In this document: one piece after another, positions 1-5,843 of the stretch
Layout: the number at the start of each line of letters is the position of its first letter
Numbering within the stretch: the first letter of the stretch is position 1
NCBI GenBank assembly: GCA_900554895.1
Contig: USIX01000146.1
Coordinates: 1-5,843, forward strand
Reading direction: 5' to 3'
Length of the DNA stretch: 5,843 nucleotides
From: an uncultured Megamonas sp.
GTDB taxonomy: Bacteria; Bacillota; Negativicutes; Selenomonadales; Selenomonadaceae
Notes under the pieces: model-generated
The model's database searches: none
What the model was told of the DNA's origin: nothing
What the model saw: only the letters and a program-made list of their open reading frames with translations
Position numbers and translations under genes: made by a program

Positions 1-93
1 CTAGTCGGGAATTTACGCCTTTGGAGTGCTATATAAACGCTAGTAGCTTGCCCTTCGGGACGGCGAGAGCGAGCACAATGAATAAGGAATTTT

Positions 94-126
94 CTAAGAC
101 ATAAACACTTTTGTCTATGTTTTTAG
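94..126. repeat. Imperfect hairpin upstream of queA
   Basis: The left arm CTAAGACATAAACA (94-107) pairs with TGTCTATGTTTTTAG (112-126) around the loop CTTT. Reading from the base there are 14 positions, including one G-U pair (98/121), one A-C mismatch (104/115) and one bulged T (122). The mismatch becomes a G-U pair if the opposite strand is transcribed. No U-run follows on the + strand, so it is not a standard terminator for an upstream gene. It overlaps the candidate -35 element of queA. Confidence 0.5.
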
Positions 127-137
127 TAGCAGATAAT
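111..137 (+). promoter_or_regulatory. Candidate queA promoter
   Basis: GATAAT at 132-137 matches five of six bases of the sigma-70/sigma-A -10 consensus. TTGTCT at 111-116 matches four of six -35 bases, at a short spacing of 15. A start about seven bases beyond the -10 would fall at or next to the queA ATG at 142, giving a leaderless message. Transcription from further upstream is equally possible, and A/T-rich spacers often throw up such boxes. Confidence 0.25.
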
Positions 138-141
138 ATTA

Positions 142-1164
142 ATGCTACTCAGTGATTTTGATTACAATCTGCCGGAAGAGCTGATTGCACAAACACCGTG
201 CCAAAAACGCGACCATTCCCGTTTAATGGTTTTAAACCGCAAAGATAAATCCATCAGTCATAAGCATTTTTATGATTTAAAACAGTATTTAAAAAAAGGC
301 GACACGCTTGTATTCAATGATACAAAAGTAATACCTGCCCGTCTTATCGGCCACCGTGCCAAAACAGGCGGCAAAGTGGAAGTTTTTCTGCTGCGCCGCA
401 CCGAAGGCAACCGCTGGGAAACACTCGTTAAGCCGGGCAAAAAAGCACAACTCGGCAATATCATTGAATTTAGTGATGAACTTGCCTGTGAAGTAGTCGG
501 CCATACAGATTTCGGCGGACGCATTGTGGAATTTAAATTCGACGGTATTTTTGAAGAAATTCTCGACCGGCTCGGCGAAACACCACTGCCGCCGTATATT
601 CATGAAAAACTCGCCGATAAAAACCGCTATCAAACCGTTTATGCACGTGAAAACGGCTCAGCTGCCGCACCGACTGCCGGTCTGCATTTCACTAAAGAAC
701 TTCTGACCGAAATCAAGGAAATGGGCGTAAACCTCGCTTTCGTCACACTGCATGTGGGACTTGGAACCTTCCGCCCCGTAAAAGTCGACAATATCGAAGA
801 CCATGTAATGCACAAGGAATTCTATCATATTGAAAAAGAAGCAGCTGATATCATAAATAATACGAAAAAAAACGGCGGCCGCATCATTGCTGTAGGTACG
901 ACCTCCATCCGTACGCTGGAGTCCGCCGCTCAGGAAGACGGTACAATTACACCAACGGCTGCTGAAACAGGAATTTTTATCTATCCCGGATACAAATTTA
1001 AAATCGTTGATGCCATAGTTACGAATTTTCATCTGCCGAAATCAACATTAATTATGCTGATAAGCGCATTTGCCGGCAGAGAGTACGTACTTTCCGCCTA
1101 CGAAGAGGCAGTCCGTGAAAAATACCGTTTCTTCAGTTTCGGCGACGCTATGTTCATAGAATAG
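142..1164 (+). CDS. queA: S-adenosylmethionine:tRNA ribosyltransferase-isomerase (QueA)
   Basis: QueA transfers and isomerises the ribosyl group of S-adenosylmethionine onto preQ1 at tRNA position 34, giving epoxyqueuosine, the penultimate step of queuosine synthesis. It is cytoplasmic. The 340 residues match the usual family length. Family signatures are present in order: the N-terminal [17 protein letters not shown] (3-19), [11 protein letters not shown] (58-68), [13 protein letters not shown] (172-184), [10 protein letters not shown] (204-213), [10 protein letters not shown] (252-261) and [12 protein letters not shown] (295-306). The ATG at 142 is favoured because the protein begins exactly where the family does and an in-frame TAG lies at 127-129. 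Unusually, no Shine-Dalgarno sequence precedes it (AGTAGCAGATAATATTA). The next gene, tgt, encodes the preceding enzyme of the pathway. Nothing looks truncated or frameshifted. Confidence 0.98.
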   Translation: MLLSDFDYNLPEELIAQTPCQKRDHSRLMVLNRKDKSISHKHFYDLKQYLKKGDTLVFNDTKVIPARLIGHRAKTGGKVEVFLLRRTEGNRWETLVKPGKKAQLGNIIEFSDELACEVVGHTDFGGRIVEFKFDGIFEEILDRLGETPLPPYIHEKLADKNRYQTVYARENGSAAAPTAGLHFTKELLTEIKEMGVNLAFVTLHVGLGTFRPVKVDNIEDHVMHKEFYHIEKEAADIINNTKKNGGRIIAVGTTSIRTLESAAQEDGTITPTAAETGIFIYPGYKFKIVDAIVTNFHLPKSTLIMLISAFAGREYVLSAYEEAVREKYRFFSFGDAMFIE

Positions 1165-1171
1165 ATTATTA

Positions 1172-1208
1172 TTGTTCATTTTTCTTTGACGCAAAGAAAA
1201 ATGAACAA
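1172..1208. repeat. Palindromic repeat, copy 1
   Basis: A perfect 17-bp inverted repeat begins seven bases after the queA stop codon: TTGTTCATTTTTCTTTG (1172-1188), loop ACG, then its exact reverse complement (1192-1208). The core recurs at 1292-1319 and, with changes, at 5789-5824. In RNA it would form a stable stem at the end of queA and may block 3' exonucleases or weaken read-through. It lacks a trailing U-run, so I do not call it an intrinsic terminator. Confidence 0.85.
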
Positions 1209-1232
1209 ACCGATTTAAAGAAAGTGCAAATT

Positions 1233-1284
1233 CGACACAATATAATATAAAAAGAATTATTTCCTAATTTATATTTATATTGCG
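1233..1284. repeat. AT-rich imperfect hairpin between the two repeat copies
   Basis: CAATATAATATAAA (1238-1251) pairs with TTTATATTTATATTG (1268-1282) apart from one bulged T at 1274. CG at 1233-1234 can add to the stem with CG at 1283-1284. The loop is 1252-1267. It lies between palindromic copies 1 and 2, so the three hairpins together fill nearly the whole spacer between queA and tgt. Confidence 0.5.
1241..1246 (+). promoter_or_regulatory. Candidate tgt -10 element
   Basis: TATAAT at 1241-1246 is an exact match to the sigma-A -10 consensus, but no good -35 box lies 16-18 bases upstream and no TG extension precedes it. It sits in the left arm of the AT-rich hairpin. If used, it would give tgt a leader of about 100 bases containing palindrome copy 2. 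Chance occurrence in AT-rich DNA is a real alternative. Confidence 0.25.
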
Positions 1285-1291
1285 CCGGGCA

Positions 1292-1319
1292 ATTTTTCTT
1301 TGATGGCACAAAGAAAAAT
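1292..1319. repeat. Palindromic repeat, copy 2
   Basis: The arms ATTTTTCTTTG (1292-1302) and CAAAGAAAAAT (1309-1319) are perfect reverse complements of 11 bp around the loop ATGGCA. The right side continues as GAAC to 1323, as in copy 1, but the left flank (CCGGGCA) has no matching GTTC. It therefore looks like a partly degraded or differently bounded copy of the 1172-1208 element. It ends 17 bases before the tgt ribosome binding site. Confidence 0.8.
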
Positions 1320-1321
1320 GA

Positions 1322-2485
<1,164 letters not shown>

Positions 2486-2489
2486 AATT

Positions 2490-2535
2490 GTAAAATTTTA
2501 CCGCCCTATAAACGTATATTATGCTATACTATAGC
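2490..2535 (+). promoter_or_regulatory. Candidate yajC promoter with overlapping palindromes
   Basis: TGC-TATACT (2522-2530) is an extended -10 element, five of six bases in the hexamer plus the TG motif. No convincing -35 lies 17 bases upstream, which is acceptable for extended -10 promoters. The -10 is embedded in a perfect palindrome, GCTATA-C-TATAGC (2523-2535). A second perfect palindrome, GTAAAATTTTAC, lies at 2490-2501. These could be operator sites or chance AT-rich symmetry. A start near 2537 would leave a leader of about 33 bases before yajC. Confidence 0.4.
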
Positions 2536-2569
2536 TAAAACTATTTTTTAATTAGAGGAGAATTTTTTT

Positions 2570-2887
2570 ATGAGTGATTCAATGATGGCAAATTTATATT
2601 CCTATGGTCCGATTATTTTAATGGTTGTTATTTTCTATTTCCTGCTCTGGAGACCGCAGAAAAAACAGCAGAAACAGCGCAATAACATGATGAACAACTT
2701 GAAAGTCGGTCATCGTGTTCTGACTATCGGCGGTATTCATGGTGAAATTACCTATATCGACCTGGAAAAATCCGATTTCATACGAATTAAAATTGCAGAC
2801 AATGTTGAAATTAAAATCAGCAGTTCTGCTATTGCCAGAGATTTAACACAGGAAAAAACCGATGCAAATCCAGCTAACAAAAAATAA
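2570..2887 (+). CDS. yajC: Preprotein translocase accessory subunit YajC
   Basis: YajC is a small single-span inner-membrane protein that joins SecD and SecF in the accessory complex of the SecYEG translocon. The 105 residues fit the family. A hydrophobic segment at about 12-27 (YGPIILMVVIFYFLLW) is followed directly by RPQKKQQKQ, the hallmark basic stretch that keeps the rest in the cytoplasm. The small conserved domain follows (LKVGHRVLTIGGIHGEI, 44-60). The ATG has an AGAGGAG ribosome binding site at 2554-2560, nine bases upstream; the in-frame ATGs at codons 5 and 6 are less well placed. Its last 26 bases overlap the next gene, suggesting translational coupling. tgt upstream and secD downstream are its usual neighbours. 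Confidence 0.97.
   Translation: MSDSMMANLYSYGPIILMVVIFYFLLWRPQKKQQKQRNNMMNNLKVGHRVLTIGGIHGEITYIDLEKSDFIRIKIADNVEIKISSSAIARDLTQEKTDANPANKK
2848..2853 (+). promoter_or_regulatory. Ribosome binding site of the cyclo-ligase gene, inside yajC
   Basis: ACAGGA at 2848-2853, within the yajC coding sequence, lies eight bases before the ATG at 2862. This supports the overlapping start, not a later one beyond the yajC stop. Confidence 0.55.
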
Positions 2888-3449
2888 AAAACTGCAACGT
2901 AAATTCTTTTTAGAGCGCAGACGCTCGCTTACAGTCTCCGACCGACAGGCATATTCAGCCAAAATCAGAGAAAAAATCACAAACTGCCCAGCATATCAAA
3001 AAGCTCGGATGTGTTTTCTCTTTGCTTCTATGCCGGACGAAGTACAGACGAAAGAATTGATTGTTGATGCTCTAAAGGCAGGTAAACGTGTTTGCCTGCC
3101 TTATATTACTGATAAAAAAGGCGGCATTATGCAGGCTGCGGAAATTTTCTCGTTTGAGGAACTGGTCGCAGGAGCATACGGAATTTTATCCGTTGATGAA
3201 ACAAAACTGCGCATTGTAAATCCGCTTGATATCGACTTCGTGCTCGTTCCCGGCGTCGGATTTGACAGACGCGGTTATCGTCTCGGTATGGGTGGCGGTT
3301 TTTATGACCGTTTCCTCGCCAAAACAGTAAATGCTTATCTGGCAGCAGCCGTATACGACTGCCAACTAACCGACGAAGTTGTCAAAGATAAGCACGATGC
3401 AAAAGTAAATGCTGTTTTCACGGAAAAATGCAGTTTAAATTTTCTTTGA
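2862..3449 (+). CDS. fau: 5-formyltetrahydrofolate cyclo-ligase (5,10-methenyltetrahydrofolate synthetase)
   Basis: The enzyme uses ATP to convert 5-formyltetrahydrofolate to 5,10-methenyltetrahydrofolate, returning a storage or by-product folate to the one-carbon pool in the cytoplasm. It belongs to the family of E. coli YgfA/Fau and B. subtilis YqgN. The 195 residues are typical. The diagnostic C-terminal motif is present: LVPGVGFDRRGYRLGMGGGF (128-147) followed by YDR (148-150), matching the family PGxxFDxxGxRLGxGxGxYD pattern. The basic N-terminus (KNKKLQRKFFLERRRSL, 7-23) fits the nucleotide-binding start of the family, and ELIVDALKAGKRVCLP (65-80) fits its central region. The ATG overlaps yajC by 26 bases and has its own ribosome binding site. 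There is no known functional link to protein export, so the position probably reflects a lineage-specific insertion into the operon. Confidence 0.95.
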   Translation: MQIQLTKNKKLQRKFFLERRRSLTVSDRQAYSAKIREKITNCPAYQKARMCFLFASMPDEVQTKELIVDALKAGKRVCLPYITDKKGGIMQAAEIFSFEELVAGAYGILSVDETKLRIVNPLDIDFVLVPGVGFDRRGYRLGMGGGFYDRFLAKTVNAYLAAAVYDCQLTDEVVKDKHDAKVNAVFTEKCSLNFL

Positions 3450-3470
3450 AAATATTTAGCGTATTTTCAA
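3446..3470. repeat. Inverted repeat at the 3' end of the cyclo-ligase gene
   Basis: TTGAAAATA (3446-3454) and TATTTTCAA (3462-3470) are perfect 9-bp reverse complements around the loop TTTAGCG, and the TGA stop lies in the left arm. The stem is AT-rich and no U-run follows, so termination would be weak at best. It may mark a partial boundary before secD. Confidence 0.45.
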
Positions 3471-3502
3471 TCATCATGCTGCCGCAAACTTCTTAAATTT
3501 TA

Positions 3503-3531
3503 CTGGCACAACAGATATACTTAATTATACA
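3503..3531 (+). promoter_or_regulatory. Candidate secD promoter
   Basis: Two weak options overlap. CTGGCA (3503-3508) and TATACA (3526-3531) each match four of six consensus bases at the ideal spacing of 17. TATACT (3516-3521) matches five of six -10 bases but has only a poor -35 (TTAAAT, 3493-3498). Either would give secD-secF some independent expression; read-through from yajC is also possible. Confidence 0.25.
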
Positions 3532-3532
3532 G

Positions 3533-3538
3533 AAAGGA
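3533..3538 (+). promoter_or_regulatory. Ribosome binding site of secD
   Basis: AAAGGA at 3533-3538, nine bases before the TTG at 3548, fixes this TTG as the likely start. No in-frame ATG lies nearby; the first methionine codon inside the protein is far downstream, after the GLDLQGG motif. Confidence 0.7.
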
Positions 3539-3547
3539 ACATAAACG

Positions 3548-4789
3548 TTGAAACAAAATGCTTTATTAAAATTAGTGGCAACGATTATTGTCATTGTAGG
3601 CGTTTTTGCTGCGTTTATCGCACCGCTTGCCGGCTCCATCAGACAGGGTCTCGACCTTCAGGGCGGTACCCACGTTGTTTTGGAAGGCGTGGATACACCG
3701 GAAGCCGCTGTTAATGATGATGCGATGAACCGTGTAGTAAAAATCATGGAAAAACGTGTCAACGAGCTTGGTCTTACCGAGCCTATCATTCAGCGCGAAG
3801 GTGAACGCCGTATCATCATTGAACTGCCGGGCATTAAAGACCCGGATAAGGCTATTGCCGTTCTCGGTAAAACAGCAATGCTCGAATTCAAAGATGAAGA
3901 AGGCAATACCGTCCTGTCCGGTACTGACCTGAAAGACGCTCGCGAACAGACAACTCAAAATAATCAGCATGAAGTTGCTATCGAATTTACTGAAGAAGGT
4001 GCGCAGAAATTCGCTGATTTAACATCAGCAAATGTCGGCCGTACTATTGCAATTCTGCTCGACGGTGAAGTTCTGACCGACCCGCGCGTAAATGAACCGA
4101 TTACCGGCGGTAAAGCTGTTATCACCGGCTCCCGTACTTTGGAAGAAGCGCATAATCTTGCCGTTTTACTGCGTTCCGGTGCTCTGCCTGTAAAAGTAGA
4201 CATCATTGAAACGCGTACTGTCGGCCCTACACTCGGTCAGGACAGTAAGGATAAAAGCGTATTTGCTTTTGCCGTAGGTGTCGGAGCAATCTTCGTATTT
4301 ATGCTGTTATTCTATCGTGCTTCCGGTTTAATCGCCGACCTCAGCTTAATGGCATATGTAATAATCTTATTATTCGTACTGAAACTGCTCGATGCTACCC
4401 TCACGCTGCCTGGCGTCGCGGGTATCATTCTTTCTATCGGTATGGCTGTCGATGCCAACGTACTTATCTTTGAACATTTTAAAGAAGAAGTGCGCAACGG
4501 CAAAACACTCCGCATGGCTATGGATGCCGGCTTTAAACGTGCCTTTACGACGATTTTCGACTCCAACCTCACAACGATTATCGCCGCTGCCGTATTGTTC
4601 TTCTTCGGCACTGGACCTATTCGCGGTTTTGCCATTACATTAGGTCTTGGGGTTGTTATCAGCATGTTCACGGCAATCACTTTGACCCAGTTCATGCTCA
4701 AACATCTGATTGCCGCCAAATTATTTACAGACCCGCGCATTTACGGTGTTTCTTTAAGCCATAAAGTAAAGGACGGTGCAGCAAAATGA
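3548..4789 (+). CDS. secD: Protein translocase subunit SecD
   Basis: SecD is an inner-membrane RND-type subunit that, with SecF and YajC, uses the proton motive force to pull preproteins out of SecYEG on the outer face. At 413 residues it is the compact form found in many Gram-positive and related bacteria, shorter than E. coli SecD. Order: membrane segment 1 (about 7-28), the conserved RQGLDLQGG (32-40), a large extracytoplasmic domain to about 235 including AIEFTEEGAQKFADLTS (144-160), then five membrane segments (about 238-256, 261-281, 287-308, 338-354, 358-388). The fourth segment carries GMAVDANVLIFEHF (298-311), with Asp302 in the position of the family's functional acidic residue. It starts at TTG. 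Its stop overlaps the secF start as ATGA, so the two are translationally coupled. Confidence 0.98.
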   Translation: MKQNALLKLVATIIVIVGVFAAFIAPLAGSIRQGLDLQGGTHVVLEGVDTPEAAVNDDAMNRVVKIMEKRVNELGLTEPIIQREGERRIIIELPGIKDPDKAIAVLGKTAMLEFKDEEGNTVLSGTDLKDAREQTTQNNQHEVAIEFTEEGAQKFADLTSANVGRTIAILLDGEVLTDPRVNEPITGGKAVITGSRTLEEAHNLAVLLRSGALPVKVDIIETRTVGPTLGQDSKDKSVFAFAVGVGAIFVFMLLFYRASGLIADLSLMAYVIILLFVLKLLDATLTLPGVAGIILSIGMAVDANVLIFEHFKEEVRNGKTLRMAMDAGFKRAFTTIFDSNLTTIIAAAVLFFFGTGPIRGFAITLGLGVVISMFTAITLTQFMLKHLIAAKLFTDPRIYGVSLSHKVKDGAAK

Positions 4790-5703
4790 CAGTAAAATTC
4801 GATATTATCGGCAGACGTAAAGTCTGGTACGTTATATCCTCCATTTTAATAATCGCCAGTCTGTTCTTTATGGTAACACGCGGTTTCAATATGGGTATTG
4901 ACTTTACCGGCGGTACCATTATGGATTTGAAATTTGAAAAAACCGTAAATATCAATGATATTCGCGGTGTTTTAAATGAATACAACTTGAGCAACAGTAC
5001 CATTCAGCTTTCCGGCGAATCCAGCTCCTCCACTGAAGCACAAAACGTCATGATACGTACTGTCGACCTGGAAGAACAGGAACGCAAAGACGTAATGGCT
5101 GCACTTTCCGACAAACTCGGCGATTATCAGGTACTGCGTGAAGAAAAAGTCGGTGCGACAATGGGTACGGAACTTATCATGAATGCGATTTACGCTACGA
5201 TTATTTCATGGTTGTTAATCATCGCCTATGTATCCTATCGTTTTGAATTCAAATTCGGTATTGCCGCCGTACTTGGTCTGGTGCATAACGTCATAATCGT
5301 ACTCGGTGCCTTTGCTCTGACACAAAGACAGGTTGACTCCTCTTTCATCGCCGCACTTCTCACGATTATCGGTTATTCCATCAACGATACCATCGTTATA
5401 TTTGACCGCATACGCGAAAATCTCAAACTGCATTTCCGTAAAAACGGCGACATTGTCGAACTTGTCAACGTCAGCATTTTCCAGACGATGACCCGTTCCA
5501 TTTATACGGTATGTACTGTTTTATTTGCAACATTCGCTCTGTATTTCTTCGGCGGAGATACGACAAAAGACTTCGCCTTTGCAATGCTCATCGGCTTCTT
5601 CTGCGGTGCTTACACATCTATATTCATCGCCAGCCCGCTTTGGGTAACATTCAGAAGATTTTCCGACAAACGCAAAGCTGCAAGACGTACTGCCGAAAAT
5701 TAA
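4786..5703 (+). CDS. secF: Protein translocase subunit SecF
   Basis: SecF is the partner of SecD in the proton-driven accessory complex of the Sec translocon; 305 residues is typical. Membrane segment 1 (about 12-30) leads to GIDFTGG (37-43), then an extracytoplasmic domain to about 120 with VGATMGTEL (122-130) at its end. Five more segments follow (about 132-150, 157-177, 186-206, 238-255, 264-285). The family motif GYSINDTIVIFDRIREN (196-212) is intact, as is MTRSIYT (235-241). The tail is basic and cytoplasmic (RRFSDKRKAARR). The ATG overlaps the secD stop by four bases; AAAGGA at 4768-4773 is 12 bases upstream, rather far, which suits coupling to secD. A strong terminator follows, so secF is the last gene of the unit. 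Confidence 0.98.
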   Translation: MTVKFDIIGRRKVWYVISSILIIASLFFMVTRGFNMGIDFTGGTIMDLKFEKTVNINDIRGVLNEYNLSNSTIQLSGESSSSTEAQNVMIRTVDLEEQERKDVMAALSDKLGDYQVLREEKVGATMGTELIMNAIYATIISWLLIIAYVSYRFEFKFGIAAVLGLVHNVIIVLGAFALTQRQVDSSFIAALLTIIGYSINDTIVIFDRIRENLKLHFRKNGDIVELVNVSIFQTMTRSIYTVCTVLFATFALYFFGGDTTKDFAFAMLIGFFCGAYTSIFIASPLWVTFRRFSDKRKAARRTAEN

Positions 5704-5715
5704 ATATAAAAATAC

Positions 5716-5756
5716 AAAAGCTCTTGATTATGCTAAAAGCATATTCAAGAGCTTTT
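5716..5756 (+). terminator. Intrinsic terminator after secF
   Basis: AAAAGCTCTTGA (5716-5727) and TCAAGAGCTTTT (5745-5756) form a perfect 12-bp stem. It continues inward, after one T-T mismatch, with TATGC/GCATA (approximately 5729-5733 / 5739-5743) around the loop TAAAA. TTTTATTATT follows on the + strand, and an A-rich tract precedes the stem, so it may also stop transcripts arriving on the - strand. It begins 13 bases after the secF stop. Confidence 0.9.
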
Positions 5757-5788
5757 ATTATTCAATAACCCTCAATCTCTATTTACCA

Positions 5789-5824
5789 TTCATTTTTCTT
5801 TTGAAAGGTCAAAAGAAAAACGAA
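5789..5824. repeat. Palindromic repeat, copy 3
   Basis: TTCATTTTTCTTTTGA (5789-5804) pairs with TCAAAAGAAAAACGAA (5809-5824) around the loop AAGG, with one A-C mismatch (5792/5821) and a perfect 12-bp inner stem. Compared with copies 1 and 2 there is an extra T in the left arm and an extra A in the right arm, so symmetry is kept. An A-rich tail (CCAAAAAGAAAAAACC, 5825-5840) may belong to the element, which may continue beyond the window. Confidence 0.75.
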
Positions 5825-5843
5825 CCAAAAAGAAAAAACCTTT

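Larger units (their letters stand above)
1..141. other. Structured non-coding leader upstream of queA, possibly a dispersed repeat
   Basis: No gene is supported here. One forward frame is open from the window edge to a stop at 102-104, and its end reads LPFGTARASTMNKEFSKT. It matches no family I recognise and could be either the tail of an upstream gene or chance. The DNA is rich in pairing: CTAG at 1-4 can pair with CTAG at 40-43, CTTGCC at 47-52 with GGCGAG at 62-67 (one G-U), and the loop between contains CCC-TTC-GGG, which also fits a C(UUCG)G tetraloop. A further long hairpin lies at 94-126. Such clustered structure is more typical of a dispersed intergenic repeat or an RNA leader than of coding DNA. 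No tRNA or preQ1 riboswitch pattern is visible. Confidence 0.45.

Noticed and set aside
1..141. Possible preQ1 riboswitch or tRNA upstream of queA
   Set aside because: I see no preQ1-I type stem-loop with its A-rich tail, no TTC-like T-arm and no cloverleaf. The visible pairings do not match either class.
1172..1208. Perfect palindrome as an intrinsic terminator of queA
   Set aside because: The stem is long, but what follows is AACCGATTT and not a U-run, and the sequence recurs elsewhere as a repeat, so I annotate it as a repeat.
4312..4740. Open frame of 142 codons on the - strand
   Set aside because: It is antisense to the membrane segments of secD; its low-complexity composition mirrors the hydrophobic codons of secD.
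5511..5768. Forward open frame overlapping the end of secF and the terminator
   Set aside because: It is out of frame with secF, runs into the intrinsic terminator hairpin, lacks a ribosome binding site and resembles no family.

Overview
The window carries six complete, co-directional (+ strand) housekeeping genes: queA, tgt, yajC, a 5-formyltetrahydrofolate cyclo-ligase gene, secD and secF. It has no rRNA, tRNA, CRISPR array, insertion sequence or defence gene that I can support. The linkage queA-tgt-yajC-secD-secF is a widely conserved bacterial block. Separate SecD and SecF proteins, strong purine-rich ribosome binding sites, two TTG starts, mid-range GC and many A/T-rich palindromic spacers suggest a low-to-mid GC Firmicute. 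My best guess is a member of the Negativicutes (the diderm Firmicutes). That placement is an inference from gene order and general sequence character; no marker gene here fixes the genus.

Layout. Positions 1-141 are a structured, apparently non-coding leader with a UUCG-capped GC-rich hairpin and a second long hairpin (94-126). queA (142-1164) follows without a recognisable Shine-Dalgarno sequence. The 190-base spacer to tgt is filled by two copies of a palindromic repeat (core arms ATTTTTCTTTG / CAAAGAAAAAT) flanking an AT-rich hairpin. tgt (1355-2485) starts at TTG behind a strong ribosome binding site. An 84-base spacer with two short perfect palindromes and an extended -10 promoter candidate leads to yajC (2570-2887). 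The cyclo-ligase gene overlaps yajC by 26 bases (2862-3449). A 98-base spacer leads to secD (TTG start, 3548-4789), and secF overlaps it by four bases (4786-5703). A strong intrinsic terminator (5716-5756) closes the unit. A third copy of the palindromic repeat lies at 5789-5824, by the window edge. No stretch longer than 300 bases lacks a gene.

Function. queA and tgt act in queuosine modification of tRNA: Tgt exchanges guanine-34 for preQ1, then QueA converts preQ1 to epoxyqueuosine. yajC, secD and secF encode the accessory membrane complex of the Sec translocon, which uses the proton motive force to complete protein export. The cyclo-ligase recycles 5-formyltetrahydrofolate; its place between yajC and secD looks like translational coupling to yajC and not shared biochemistry.

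The coding content is ordinary. What deserves a second look is non-coding: the palindromic repeat family with compensated differences between copies, the composite repeat block between queA and tgt, the structured leader, and the possible leaderless start of queA. I found no convincing new multi-gene system.
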